A DNA stretch of 57,233 nt, taken from contig CAKTPV010000014.1 of assembly GCA_934591815.1 (NCBI GenBank), positions 1-57,233 of the forward strand, written 5' to 3'. The notes under the pieces were generated by a model that was not told where the DNA came from, did no database searches, and saw only the letters and a list, made by a program, of their open reading frames with translations. Position 1 is the stretch's first letter. Every line of letters begins with the position of its first letter. This document shows, piece after piece, positions 35,784-44,843 of this stretch. Position numbers and translations under genes: made by a program. Origin of the DNA: an uncultured Oscillospiraceae bacterium. Its GTDB lineage: Bacteria; Bacillota; Clostridia; Oscillospirales; Oscillospiraceae.

Positions 35784-35966
35784 TCAGTTGTTTTTGCTCG
35801 CCGCCACCAGCTTGATGATGGCCCACGGGATGCAGACCGGCCCTGCGATAAGCCCCACCATCCACTTGCGCAGAATGATGCTGCCGATATCCCCCACCAT
35901 GACGTAGTGGGCGTAGATAGTGCGGTTCACCGCCCAGTAGCCCACGAGGCTGTACAAAATCGCCAA
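35784..35966 (-). CDS. short two-helix membrane peptide or truncated C-terminus
   Basis: About 60 residues from TTG 35966, which has TGGAG six bases upstream: AILYSLVGYWAVNRTIYAH, then LRKWMVGLIAGPVCIPWAIIK. Two membrane helices, basic loop. It is either a very small complete gene or what is left of a larger membrane protein cut where the DUF4317 fragment begins (35976). I do not recognise the family. Confidence 0.4.
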   Translation of the reverse strand: MAILYSLVGYWAVNRTIYAHYVMVGDIGSIILRKWMVGLIAGPVCIPWAIIKLVAASKNN

Positions 35967-35975
35967 GATAGTCTC

Positions 35976-36404
35976 CAGAAGGAGTGCAGCTACGACGTGG
36001 TGCAGTCCGTCCACGAGCAGCTGCGTGAGCGTATTGCAGAGCACAAGGAGAGCCGCGACCCCGAGGTGCTGACGCTGTCCATCCGCGAGGTGGGCGACGT
36101 GCTGACCAACAGCGGCGTATCCGAGGAAAAGGCGGAGGCATTTCAGCAGGAGTGCCGCAGGCAGTACGGCGACGATGTGACGCTGAATCCGAAGAACATC
36201 ATCGACAGCGGCAGGTTCCAGATCACCACGCCGGAGGTGAAGATCGCCGTCGCGCCGGAGTACAGCCACATGATCGAGGCCCGCATCATCGACGGCCGGC
36301 GCTACATCCTCATCCCCGCCGACGAGGGCGTGGAGATCAACGGTATTGGCGTGAACATCCCCAACCCGCAGAGGGCGGAGGAAACGGAGCACGAAGCTCT
36401 GTAA
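35976..36404 (+). pseudogene. DUF4317 protein, C-terminal fragment
   Basis: About 142 codons matching the end of DUF4317 proteins: CSYDVVQSVHEQLRERIAEH, PEVLTLSIREVGDVL, NIIDSGRFQITTPEVKIAV, DGRRYILIPADEGVEINGI. The normal protein is around 400 residues, so roughly the first two thirds are gone. No start signal precedes it; the break is at about 35975, against a minus-strand fragment. Confidence 0.75.
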
Positions 36405-36455
36405 GGTGCAGAACCGGACAGCGTTGCTGAAGCTGCGTTTATAACCTCAATAACA

Positions 36456-36484
36456 TTGCTTTCTGCGCGGATTTATGCTATGGT
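36456..36484 (+). promoter_or_regulatory. rpoN sigma-A promoter
   Basis: TTGCTT (36456-36461), 17-bp spacer, TATGGT (36479-36484), 39 bp upstream of the GTG start. Confidence 0.55.
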
Positions 36485-36522
36485 TTAACAAAGTTCGAAT
36501 ACACGCAAAGGGGGTATCTGCA

Positions 36523-37887
36523 GTGGAAATGATGCTGGCGGCGCAGCAGAAGCAAAAATTGAACCTGACGACCTACATGCTCCGATCTCTGGAACTGTTA
36601 CAGCTTCCGGCAGTGGAGCTTTCCGAATTTGTTCAGGAGGCGAGCCTGTCCAATCCGTTTCTGGAGATAGAAATGACTTCCGCGCCGCTATCGCTCAATG
36701 CCCCGCCTGTAAGGGATGACTATACCGAGCTGTGTGAGTCCTCCCTTTGGCAGGAACATGGCAGAGCCGGATCGAGCGATTGGCTTGAGCAGATTCCGTC
36801 CTACGGAGAAACGCTCACGGAGCATCTCTGTTCACAGCTTCGTCAGACCTACCTGCTCAGCGGCGACTGGCTGAAACGGTGCCTGTTCATTGCTGAAAGC
36901 CTGGACGAGCGTGGCTATCTGACCACGCCGATCGATGTGCTTGCTGGCAAGCTCGGATGCACTGCCGCAGAACTGGAGCAGGCACTATTCGACGTGCAAA
37001 TGCTAGATCCGCCCGGTGTTGCCGCGAGAGACCTGACAGAATGCCTGATCCTGCAGCTTGCACAGGGGCCAAATCTCAATGCACTTACCCTGCGGCTGGC
37101 TCGTGAAGGCTTGCCTCTTTTGGCCGCCCATCGGTATGAAGAACTGGCCAAGCGTTTTCGCACCGATGAGAATACGATTCGCAGTGCAGCCAAAGTCATT
37201 GCATCGCTCAATCCCATCCCATCCGGGGGATACAACTCTGGCCGGTTGACAGAGTACTGCATCCCAGATGCTGTTGTGGAGACAGAAAATGGGCAGATTA
37301 CCATTAAGCTCAATGATAGCTGTATCCTTCCGCGGGTGGCCATCAATCGGGATTATGTGGCGCTGATAAACGAAACAAATGACGAGGAGACCCGGCAGTA
37401 TCTTAAGGGAATGCTCACTGAAGCCAAGAACCTTATCAACAGCATAGACAACCGTAGCCATACCATAACCATGATTTTGCGCGCACTGGCAGAATTCCAG
37501 AGCGGCTACTTTTTGCGCGGAGAGGATCTGCGCCCGTTGACCATGCAGAAAATGGCTGATATTCTGGGCATAAATATCTCCACCGTCAGTCGCGCTGTTC
37601 AGGGGAAGGTCATTCAGTTTAACGGAAAAAGCATTCCCATACGCAGTTTTTTCACAACTGCGATTCTGTCTGTTTCCGGCGACGAAATATCAAACGAAGC
37701 TGCAAAGCAGAGGATCGCATATCTTATACAGCGCGAAAATGCCGATGCACCGCTGTCTGATGAAGCACTCCGCCGTGTCATGGCCGACATGGGCATCCGT
37801 ATTTCCCGCCGTACGGTGGCAAAATACCGCGCCGCGTTGGGTATCCCCTCCGCTGCCCAAAGAAAGCGGATAAAAAACGACCCGTGA
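36523..37887 (+). CDS. rpoN: RNA polymerase sigma-54 factor
   Basis: 454 residues. The Gln/Leu-rich region I is at the N-terminus (QKQKLNLTTYMLRSLELLQLP), the core-binding domain follows (NPFLEIE..., LDPPGVAARDLTECLILQL), then the DNA-binding domain (MADILGINISTVSRAVQGK) and the RpoN box SRRTVAKYRAALGI near the C-terminus. GTG at 36523 follows GGGGG and starts region I directly. Two -24/-12 promoters at 38460 and 49123 are probable targets. An IS66 scar begins right after the stop. Confidence 0.94.
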   Translation: MEMMLAAQQKQKLNLTTYMLRSLELLQLPAVELSEFVQEASLSNPFLEIEMTSAPLSLNAPPVRDDYTELCESSLWQEHGRAGSSDWLEQIPSYGETLTEHLCSQLRQTYLLSGDWLKRCLFIAESLDERGYLTTPIDVLAGKLGCTAAELEQALFDVQMLDPPGVAARDLTECLILQLAQGPNLNALTLRLAREGLPLLAAHRYEELAKRFRTDENTIRSAAKVIASLNPIPSGGYNSGRLTEYCIPDAVVETENGQITIKLNDSCILPRVAINRDYVALINETNDEETRQYLKGMLTEAKNLINSIDNRSHTITMILRALAEFQSGYFLRGEDLRPLTMQKMADILGINISTVSRAVQGKVIQFNGKSIPIRSFFTTAILSVSGDEISNEAAKQRIAYLIQRENADAPLSDEALRRVMADMGIRISRRTVAKYRAALGIPSAAQRKRIKNDP

Positions 37888-38254
37888 TAGTCGCAGGCGA
37901 TGTAGACTTGATCTGCACCGGTGAAATCGTTCAGCATAGGCGCAGGAGCTCCATCAGCAGTCTCAGCTGCATGATACCTGTTTCGGCACCGGTAACTCCG
38001 CAAAGGTCACGGCCGTTGATGGCGGTGCTCCGTTTCTCCGCACGCCTGTCAACAGTTCACGTTCCCAACGGTAATAGGTGGATGCGTTGATTCCTTCTTG
38101 CCTGCACCACGCCTGCACTGGCAGACCACTGCTGCGGCAATTCTGGATTTGTGCCGCCCACTTCTGTAGCTTCGCATGGTGTTTCAACTCTGTGCTTGTC
38201 ATCCCCACACCTCCAATATGACAGTAGCGGAACGTTTCGCAACGTTCCGCTACT
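37888..38254 (-). mobile_element. IS66-family remnant
   Basis: Contains an intact-looking tnpA and only the first ~17 codons of tnpB (ATG 37937: MLNDFTGADQVYIAC). The rest of tnpB and the tnpC transposase are missing; the cut abuts the rpoN stop. A 14-bp hairpin (38223-38236/38241-38254) lies ahead of tnpA. Non-autonomous. Confidence 0.8.
37963..38202 (-). CDS. tnpA: IS66 accessory protein TnpA
   Basis: 79 residues: MTSTELKHHAKLQKWAAQIQ followed by SSGLPVQAWCRQEGINASTYYRWERELL, the helix-turn-helix of IS66 TnpA. GGAGGT precedes the ATG. The C-terminal part is short. Without tnpB/tnpC in cis it cannot support transposition. Confidence 0.8.
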   Translation of the reverse strand: MTSTELKHHAKLQKWAAQIQNCRSSGLPVQAWCRQEGINASTYYRWERELLTGVRRNGAPPSTAVTFAELPVPKQVSCS

Positions 38255-38373
38255 ATTGTCTCATGCATGTCTATGCGCGGGGAGGTTTGACGTTTACGTC
38301 TGTTTTCCTACATCAGGGGCTGTTGCCGCTCTCCATTTTTGCTGAACTCATTCAGGTTTGATAAGACCTTAAT

Positions 38374-38408
38374 TGTTTCAATTTAGACGCAAATCGGATT
38401 GTGAAACA
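38374..38408 (+). promoter_or_regulatory. enhancer-type inverted repeat for operon A
   Basis: TGTTTCA (38374-38380), 21 bp, TGAAACA (38402-38408). The centre is 69 bp upstream of the -24 element. The same arms, spacing and distance occur at operon B (49036-49070). Upstream activator sites of sigma-54 activators have this form. Confidence 0.75.
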
Positions 38409-38459
38409 AACCGCTGAGAAGAATGTGTCTAAGTTCAAGAAAAAAGAGAAGATGAAAAA

Positions 38460-38476
38460 TGGCACAGGACTTGCTA
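38460..38476 (+). promoter_or_regulatory. sigma-54 promoter of operon A
   Basis: TGGCAC-AGGAC-TTGCTA is an exact match to the -24/-12 consensus TGGCAC-N5-TTGCW. The first downstream gene starts at 38989; the ~500-nt leader contains an IS1595 remnant on the other strand, which may have lengthened it. Confidence 0.75.
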
Positions 38477-38648
38477 TAACTTGGAGTGAGAGCGAATTGT
38501 GCCTATATGCGTCTACTTATTTAAGTGTATGTTATCCCGTTGAGTAAGCTAACGAGGAATAAAAAAACAGCAATGGACAAACTATCAAGCAGTTGCACCT
38601 CAAAGCTGCGTAGACCAAACCGGAAACAACACTCATTGAGATGATTGC

Positions 38649-38873
38649 TCACATAACGGAAGTTTGATGGTTGCAGATGCCGCACGGGATTATCCCGTCC
38701 GAGAGTTGATAATGCTTATTGCCACCGCACTTCGTACACTGAAATCCGGTCGTCCCCGCTTCTGTTTCAAGTAATCCCCACACTGCTCTTCGGTGGGAAA
38801 ATCTCTTCAGGAGCTCGTACGACGACAATCTCTTTTGTCTTGGCGTGATTTTTTCCTGTTTTCCCGTCATCAT
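38649..38873 (-). pseudogene. IS1595-type transposase, N-terminal remnant
   Basis: 74 codons: KRFSHRRAVWGLLETEAGTT then FQCTKCGGNKHYQLSDG...CGICNHQTSVM. This zinc ribbon ahead of HQTS is the start of IS1595 transposases; the DDE core is absent. It lies antisense within the leader of operon A. Confidence 0.55.
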
Positions 38874-38988
38874 GCTTTCATTTTATCGGGTCAACGGTCC
38901 TATTTTGAGCGCTTAGCCTTGGATGACTAAAAGGGATAACCATCTTTAAGTAATAAAAGACAGGCAGTAATGGCTGGGGAGGAGCATC

Positions 38989-39579
38989 GTGTCTCATCTG
39001 AAAATCGGAATGCGAATGGTTAAAACTTCGCTTGCTGTAACGATATCGTATATAATATATATACCCATTTTATTACATACGGAACTACCAATCTATTCAA
39101 ATGGTCCTTTTTATGCCTGCGCAGCCGCTGCGATATGTATGCAGAGCTCCGTCGGAGCCTCCGTAAAGCAGGGAATCGCGCGATTGGTTGGAACTTTTAT
39201 TGGGGGGGCCATAGCATTGCTATCCCTGCTTATATTGGATCAGCTTGGGAACCATGAGGTGTTGATCGCAGCGCTGCTTGGTGTTGGCGTGATTATTGTT
39301 TTATGGTGCTGCAACGCACTAAAAATGCCGTCTGCATGTACAGTATCTGTAATCGTTCTTTGCGTGGTGTTCCTCAAATATTCAGGACCAGAACGGTATT
39401 TATTTGCACTGGCGCGCATTATCGAAACTGCGGTCGGCGTTCTGGTAGCACTTGCGGTTAATCTTATCCTTCCTGTGAAATCGAAAGACTTACAAAATAT
39501 AAGCGAAAAACAGCACGGCTCCGATGTGGAAGACCTGCCCGGAAGAAAAGAGCAAAACAGACCATATATAACCAGATAA
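38989..39579 (+). CDS. aromatic acid exporter (FUSC/ArAE-like) membrane protein
   Basis: 196 residues with about five to six membrane helices then a hydrophilic tail. The start MKIGMRMVKTSLAV-like motif (LKIGMRMVKTSLAVTISYII), AICMQSSVGASVKQGIARLVGTFIGG and the RIIETAVGVLVALAVN segment match the N-terminal half of the ArAE/FUSC family; the cytoplasmic half of full-size members is lacking. Probably it exports an organic or aromatic acid handled by operon A. The next gene begins 15 bp downstream. GGGGAGGAGC lies near the start. Confidence 0.8.
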   Translation: MSHLKIGMRMVKTSLAVTISYIIYIPILLHTELPIYSNGPFYACAAAAICMQSSVGASVKQGIARLVGTFIGGAIALLSLLILDQLGNHEVLIAALLGVGVIIVLWCCNALKMPSACTVSVIVLCVVFLKYSGPERYLFALARIIETAVGVLVALAVNLILPVKSKDLQNISEKQHGSDVEDLPGRKEQNRPYITR

Positions 39580-39593
39580 AGGAGCAAATCTTT

Positions 39594-40856
39594 ATGGCGA
39601 AACAAACATTGTCAGAAAAGATACTGGCACGAAGTAGCGGTCGCAGCCGTGTTTCCGCAGGTGAGATCATCACCGCACAAGTCAATCGGGCCATGATGGA
39701 CGATATTCTCGGTCCTAAAGTCGTGGATAAACCGTTCTCTGAATTGAATATGCCGATCTGGAATACGGATCGGGTGGTGATTATCTGCGACCACTACGCC
39801 CCTTCAGGAACTATAAATCAAGCGGATATTGTGGCTTATACAAGAAAATGGGCGCGGGAACACGGCATTGAGCATTATTTTGAGGGTGAAGGTCCCTGCC
39901 ATCAGATCTTGGCCGAAAAAGGTTTTTCCTTGCCCAATACTCTGCTGCTGGGGACGGACTCTCACACCTGCACAGCAGGGGCCTTTGGATGCTTCGGCAC
40001 GGGAATCGGCTCCACGGAAATGGCCGGGGTTCTGGCGACAGGAAGCACCTGGCTTAGGGTTCCGGAAAGCATCCGTATCACCTGGAACGGAACGCTCCAA
40101 AAAGGCGTTATGGCAAAAGACATCATCCTAAAAGTTATTGGTGATATCGGGCATGCCGGTGCGACCTATATGGTGCTGGAGTTCGGTGGTGGAACGATTT
40201 CCGGCCTGTCCATGGACGAAAGAATGTGCATATGCAACATGGCGATCGAGGCCGGCGCCAAAGCGGGGTTGATCCCAGCTGACGAAAAAACGGTACAATA
40301 TCTGTCTGACCACGGCGTGGCATGGAATGGAACGTTTTTACAACCGGACGAAGATGCGGAATATGTCCAGATTAAAAACTACACAGGAGAGGATCTAGAG
40401 CCTCAGATCGCACTTCCTCATAATGTGGACAACGTAGTCGGGATATCGGAAGCTCCCCGGCAGGCTGTACAGAGGGCATATATCGGTTCTTGCACAGGCG
40501 GAAGGCTCAGCGATCTGGCGTCAGCTGCAAACATACTGCGGGGTCGAAAGGTCTGTAAAGACATAAAACTGCTTGTCTCTCCGGCCTCTCAGAGAATATG
40601 GAAAGAGGCAGCCTCCCTCGGGATATTGCAAGATTTGGCAGAGGCTGGTGCCACAATCCTGGCGCCGACTTGCGGGGCCTGTCTCGGGGTACACTCTGGC
40701 TTAGTTGGGGAAGGCGAACATTGCATCTCCTCCACTAATCGTAATTTTAAGGGGCGAATGGGCAGCAAAAACAGCTTTGTATATCTGGCCTCTCCGATGT
40801 CTGTTGCCGCCTCTGCCCTGGAGGGCCGCTTAGCTGATCCCCGGGATTACTTATAA
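39594..40856 (+). CDS. LeuC/DmdA-type hydro-lyase large subunit
   Basis: 420 residues, aconitase superfamily, bacterial homoaconitase/3-isopropylmalate dehydratase type. The 4Fe-4S ligands are in YIGSCTGGRLSDL and PTCGACLGVHSG; LLLGTDSHTCTAGAFGCFGTGIGSTEMA is the substrate-binding core. Large and small subunits form the active enzyme, which adds or removes water on a 2-alkyl-malate. The adjacent PrpF-like isomerase suggests a 2,3-dimethylmalate dehydratase-like step rather than leucine synthesis: no leuA or leuB is nearby. Substrate is inference. Confidence 0.88.
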   Translation: MAKQTLSEKILARSSGRSRVSAGEIITAQVNRAMMDDILGPKVVDKPFSELNMPIWNTDRVVIICDHYAPSGTINQADIVAYTRKWAREHGIEHYFEGEGPCHQILAEKGFSLPNTLLLGTDSHTCTAGAFGCFGTGIGSTEMAGVLATGSTWLRVPESIRITWNGTLQKGVMAKDIILKVIGDIGHAGATYMVLEFGGGTISGLSMDERMCICNMAIEAGAKAGLIPADEKTVQYLSDHGVAWNGTFLQPDEDAEYVQIKNYTGEDLEPQIALPHNVDNVVGISEAPRQAVQRAYIGSCTGGRLSDLASAANILRGRKVCKDIKLLVSPASQRIWKEAASLGILQDLAEAGATILAPTCGACLGVHSGLVGEGEHCISSTNRNFKGRMGSKNSFVYLASPMSVAASALEGRLADPRDYL

Positions 40857-40867
40857 GGAGAATAAAG

Positions 40868-41371
40868 ATGTCGATACACACAATCAGAGGGCGCTCTTAT
40901 ATTTTTGGCGACAATATTAATACGGACCTGATTTCCCCGGCCCAATATATGGAGTTGAATAACGCAGGTATTGCGGCCCATGTGATGGAGGGCGCGGACG
41001 CTACATTTCCCAAGCGATTCTGCTCTGGCGGTATCGTAGTAGCGGGGAAAAATTTCGGATCCGGCTCCAGCAGGGAAACAGCTCCAATTGCGCTGAAGGG
41101 AATTGGCGTTTCTGTGGTGATTGCGCAGTCTTTTGCCCGTATATTCTATCGGAACAGCATTAACATAGGGCTGCCTGTTTTAATCTGTCCCCAAGCAGCA
41201 GACATCTGTGAGGGCGATGAACTGGAAGTGGAGTTCTTGTCAGGGGAGATCAGAAATTTGACGCAGAAAACAGCATATCGCGCCGATCCTCTCCCGCCCA
41301 ATATCATGGAGCTTGTAAATGCCGGCGGTTTGATAGAATATATCAAAAATTGTAAGGGGGAAACAGAATAA
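40868..41371 (+). CDS. LeuD/DmdB-type hydro-lyase small subunit
   Basis: 167 residues, the usual small-subunit length. Signature elements: YIFGDNINTDLISPAQYMEL and VAGKNFGSGSSRETAPIALKGIGVSVVIAQSFARIFYRNSINIGLPVL. It pairs with the large subunit 11 bp upstream and overlaps the isomerase start by one base. Confidence 0.9.
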   Translation: MSIHTIRGRSYIFGDNINTDLISPAQYMELNNAGIAAHVMEGADATFPKRFCSGGIVVAGKNFGSGSSRETAPIALKGIGVSVVIAQSFARIFYRNSINIGLPVLICPQAADICEGDELEVEFLSGEIRNLTQKTAYRADPLPPNIMELVNAGGLIEYIKNCKGETE

Positions 41372-42546
41372 TGGATCTGGAACTTCAGCCATATCAGGTA
41401 TCGATTTATCGGGGCGGTACCAGCAAGGGCATCTACATAAAAGAGAATGAACTGCCGAAAGATATCGAGATGCGCAAAGAGGTGATTCGTCGGATATTTG
41501 GAAGTCCGGATACTCGTCAAATCGATGGACTGGGCGGCGCCGATGTCCTTACAAGTAAGCTAGCCATTATCGGTCCGTCTACCAGGCCGGACTGTGATAT
41601 AGACTACACCTTTGCCCAGGTCAGCTTTGATACAGACCTGGTCGATTTTGGAGGAAACTGTGGCAACATCTCCGCGGGAGTCGGCCCCTTTGCGATTGAC
41701 CACGGTTTGGTAGCAGCCGTAGAGCCGGTTACAACCATACGTATCCATCAAGTCAATACCGGGTGTGTATTGATTTCCCGTGTTCCTGTATGCGGCGGTA
41801 AAGCGAAGGTATTCGGGGACTGCCACATTGACGGAGTGCCGGGTACAGGCGCGCCGATACAACTGGATTTTGCGGATACCTGCGGGAGCACTATGGGACA
41901 TCTGCTGCCTACCGGAAATCCGGTGGATGAAATCGTAACGGAAGCGGGCAGGCATTATGAGGTATCCATTGTTGACGCTGGAGTCGTTACAGTGTTTGTT
42001 GAAGCTAGGAGCTTGGGAATGATAGGGACTGAGTCTTGTGCGGAGATTGATAAAAATGTGGCGCTGTCTGCCGAGATCGAGGCCATACGATCCGCCTGTG
42101 CGGTAAAAATCGGTATGGCCGCAAGCTGTGAAGAGGCCACAAAGTCCAGCGCATATGCCCCGTTCTTCGCAATTGTCAGTCCGCCGGCAGACTATGTATG
42201 CGCGACTAACGGGAAACATGTATCTGCCAAGGATGTGGACCTTGTAGCGCGGCTGAGTTTTATGTTACACATGCACAAGGCCTATCCCGGGACCGGGACA
42301 ACAGCGACAGGCGCTGCGGCCCATATCCCCGGCACCCTGGTGCATCGGCAGTTGAGCGAAGAAGCCCGTATGCATACAAATTTGAGGATCGGGCACCCCA
42401 GCGGTACGATAGAAGTGAATGCGGTGCCTGCAACGCGGGCGGGAGCAATCGGTTTTTCTGAAATATGCTATACCCGTACAGCGCGCCGTATTCTGGAAGG
42501 CACGGTCTATATACGCAGCCTTACCGGGGATACCGCTTCAAAATAA
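41371..42546 (+). CDS. PrpF/3-methylitaconate isomerase-type protein
   Basis: 391 residues of the PrpF (DUF453) family, diaminopimelate-epimerase-like fold. Motifs: QVSIYRGGTSKGIYI at the start, QIDGLGGADVLTSKLAIIG, DFGGNCGNISAGVGPFAI, DFADTCGSTMGHLLPTGNP with the conserved Cys, and RIGHPSGTIEVN near the end. Family members shift double bonds: 2-methylaconitate (PrpF), 3-methylitaconate (Mii) or 4-oxalomesaconate (GalD). Beside a LeuCD-type hydro-lyase, the Mii-DmdAB arrangement of nicotinate fermenters is the closest precedent known to me. Confidence 0.85.
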   Translation: MDLELQPYQVSIYRGGTSKGIYIKENELPKDIEMRKEVIRRIFGSPDTRQIDGLGGADVLTSKLAIIGPSTRPDCDIDYTFAQVSFDTDLVDFGGNCGNISAGVGPFAIDHGLVAAVEPVTTIRIHQVNTGCVLISRVPVCGGKAKVFGDCHIDGVPGTGAPIQLDFADTCGSTMGHLLPTGNPVDEIVTEAGRHYEVSIVDAGVVTVFVEARSLGMIGTESCAEIDKNVALSAEIEAIRSACAVKIGMAASCEEATKSSAYAPFFAIVSPPADYVCATNGKHVSAKDVDLVARLSFMLHMHKAYPGTGTTATGAAAHIPGTLVHRQLSEEARMHTNLRIGHPSGTIEVNAVPATRAGAIGFSEICYTRTARRILEGTVYIRSLTGDTASK

Positions 42547-42580
42547 GGGCCTGGTGCGGAACGGTAAAATGATAGGTCGG

Positions 42581-42622
42581 AAAGTCGGGGGATACCGCCG
42601 CAGAACGGTATCCCCCGACTTT
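42581..42622. terminator. bidirectional hairpin ending operon A
   Basis: A perfect 17-bp stem AAAGTCGGGGGATACCG / CGGTATCCCCCGACTTT with an eight-base loop lies between convergent genes; the T-tracts are weak. Confidence 0.75.
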
Positions 42623-42684
42623 CACAGATCCAGGATACGAAGAGGGGAAGCTCTGGTTCGCTGACGGCTAATCTATGGGGAGAA

Positions 42685-43821
42685 TCACATCTTCCTTTCT
42701 GCGGCTTGGATGAGACGAAGAATATCAGCTAAGGTTTTTTGATAATTTTCTTTGGCATCACAGGCAGATTCCGAAAAAGAAAGGGATTCTCGATTTATGC
42801 TGAACATAGCTGTAACACCTGCCCCGTAAGCTGCATCGGCGCTTTTGTCGATACAACCAACGATGGCAACCAGCGGGACGCCGTGCGCGGATGTGCGCTT
42901 TGCTATGCCGGAGATGGCCTTCCCGCAGACACTTTGGCTGTCAATGCGTCCTTCGCCTGTGATGACCAGGTCCGCGTCGATGAGTTGCTTGTCAAAATCC
43001 GTTATATTCAGCACAGATTCGATTCCGCTCTTTAACTCCGCATGGAGGAAGGCAACGCATCCTGCACCCATTCCTCCGGCAGCCCCAGCGCCGGGGCGCC
43101 GCGAGAGGTCCATCCCCAAATCTCTATGGATGACCTGTGATAATTTACGCAGTCCCAGATCCAGGCGGACGACCATCTCATCGTCGGCGCCTTTTTGGGG
43201 CGCAAATACATAGGCCGCTCCCGATGGACCATAGAGGGGATTGTCTACATCGCACATGACAGTTATATTTACGCCGTTTAAAAAGCGGTCAGACGCCGAT
43301 GTGTCGATTCGTTCTATGTCGCGCAGCGTCTTTCCTTTGGGGATAAACGATTTGCCATAACAATCATAAAAAACGGTCCCCAAGGCGGCGGCACATCCAC
43401 ATCCGGCATCATTTGTGGCGCTTCCGCCCAGCCCCAGAAGGATATCCTTATATCCGCTCTCCACTGCGTGGCGAATCAGCTGCCCGACACCATATGTAGT
43501 GGTCTCTTCCGGGTTTGGCCGCTCACCTGTCATAGGAAGACCCGCTGTACAGGACATCTCAATAATCGCGCAGGCCCCATTGTGAGCATAGGTGGCAGAA
43601 ACAGTCTCTCCGTACGGTCCGGTGGCGGAAGTGGTTACGGCTTCAGCAGGGGTGGACCTCAGGAAGCAAGAGACTGTACCTTCTCCGCCGTCAGCAACAG
43701 GGATGGTAACGACCTTACACTCTGGAAAAAAAGTGGGAATGGTCTCCTGTGCTATGTCGCAGATATCCAAGCTGGACAGAGTGCCCTTAAAAGAGTCGGA
43801 TATCACGATACATTTATTCAT
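42685..43821 (-). CDS. glycerate kinase
   Basis: 378 residues, GarK/GlxK family; phosphorylates D-glycerate. Motifs: MNKCIVISDSFKGTLSS, IPVADGGEGTVSCF, GLGGSATNDAGCG, GPSGAAYVFAPQKGAD, GAGAAGGMGAG and VITGEGRIDSQSV. The start ATG 43821 is preceded by GGGGGA. It is clearly homologous to the kinase half of the fusion at 3922. It lies 47 bp downstream of a D-2-hydroxyacid dehydrogenase, divergent from a CdaR regulator: a compact glycerate-use module. Confidence 0.94.
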   Translation of the reverse strand: MNKCIVISDSFKGTLSSLDICDIAQETIPTFFPECKVVTIPVADGGEGTVSCFLRSTPAEAVTTSATGPYGETVSATYAHNGACAIIEMSCTAGLPMTGERPNPEETTTYGVGQLIRHAVESGYKDILLGLGGSATNDAGCGCAAALGTVFYDCYGKSFIPKGKTLRDIERIDTSASDRFLNGVNITVMCDVDNPLYGPSGAAYVFAPQKGADDEMVVRLDLGLRKLSQVIHRDLGMDLSRRPGAGAAGGMGAGCVAFLHAELKSGIESVLNITDFDKQLIDADLVITGEGRIDSQSVCGKAISGIAKRTSAHGVPLVAIVGCIDKSADAAYGAGVTAMFSINRESLSFSESACDAKENYQKTLADILRLIQAAERKM

Positions 43822-43868
43822 GATAAATAGTCCCCCATGTGATGTTATTGTCTGATAACGCAGAAAGA

Positions 43869-44843
43869 TTATGCGGACGGCGGGTTCACGACGTTGGTCG
43901 GCGCCCCGTCCAGAAATGCCCGGATATTGAAAGATACCGTATCCATGATGCGTTGGCGGCTCTCTCTTGGGGCCCACGAGATGTGCGGTGTGATGACACA
44001 GTTTTTCGCATTGCAAAGAGGATTGTCAGGCAAGATCGGTTCGGTAGAAACAACGTCTAGGGCGGCACCAGCCAGCTTGCCGGAGTTCAGTGCGTCTGCC
44101 AAATCCTGCTCAACAATCAGTGGGCCGCGGCTATTGTTAATCAGAATAGCGCCATCTTTCATTTTGGAGATTGTATCCTTGTTGATGATGCCGAAGGTGT
44201 CCGGAAACAACGGACAGTGAAGGGCGATCACATCGGAGCAGGAAAGCAAAGTATCCAGGGGCACATACTCCGCAATGGCTTTACCGGTCTCTGTTTCACT
44301 ACGGCTAAAGGCCAGAACACGCATCCCGAGTGCAGCCGCAATCCTGCCGGTAGTCTGCCCGATGCGACCAAACCCGATAATGCCGATCGTTTTCCCGGCC
44401 AGCTCTATAAGCGGGTAATCCCAGTAGCACCAATCCGGATTGCTGGACCAGTGGCCTGCTCGTACAGATTCACTGTGGTGGCCAATATGATGGCAGATCT
44501 CCAGCAGCAACGCAATAGCAAATTGACCGACCGCGGCAGTACCATAATCAGGGACATTGGAGACGGGGATATTTTTGAATCTGGCATATTCATGATCAAT
44601 CACATTATATCCCGTGGCCAGAACAGCGATGAACTTGATGTTTGGGCACTTGTCTATCGTGCTTTTTGAGATAGGGGTCTTGTTTGTGATTACGATTTCA
44701 GCATCCCCGATGCGCTCGGCGATGATAGGACTTTCAACATAAGAGGTTCTGTCATAAACCTCAAGGTCTCCATACTGGCGGAGAGCGTCCCAGCTCAGAT
44801 CTCCGGGATTTTCGGTATAACCATCCAGAACGACAAGTTTCAT
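43869..44843 (-). CDS. D-2-hydroxyacid dehydrogenase, probable glycerate dehydrogenase/hydroxypyruvate reductase
   Basis: 324 residues. NAD-binding GFGRIG, catalytic Arg in NNSRGPLIVE, Glu in the following loop and His in ITPHISWAP. NVPDYGTAAVGQFAIALLLEI is typical of the HprA branch (glycerate dehydrogenase). With glycerate kinase downstream it probably interconverts hydroxypyruvate and D-glycerate. A TATACT -10 (44896-44901, minus) lies upstream, in the space shared with the CdaR gene. Confidence 0.88.
   Translation of the reverse strand: MKLVVLDGYTENPGDLSWDALRQYGDLEVYDRTSYVESPIIAERIGDAEIVITNKTPISKSTIDKCPNIKFIAVLATGYNVIDHEYARFKNIPVSNVPDYGTAAVGQFAIALLLEICHHIGHHSESVRAGHWSSNPDWCYWDYPLIELAGKTIGIIGFGRIGQTTGRIAAALGMRVLAFSRSETETGKAIAEYVPLDTLLSCSDVIALHCPLFPDTFGIINKDTISKMKDGAILINNSRGPLIVEQDLADALNSGKLAGAALDVVSTEPILPDNPLCNAKNCVITPHISWAPRESRQRIMDTVSFNIRAFLDGAPTNVVNPPSA

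Noticed and set aside
38365..38559. Short plus-strand frame (LDANRIVKQTAEKNVS...)
   Set aside because: No start codon; it covers the enhancer repeat and the -24/-12 promoter of operon A, so it is non-coding.
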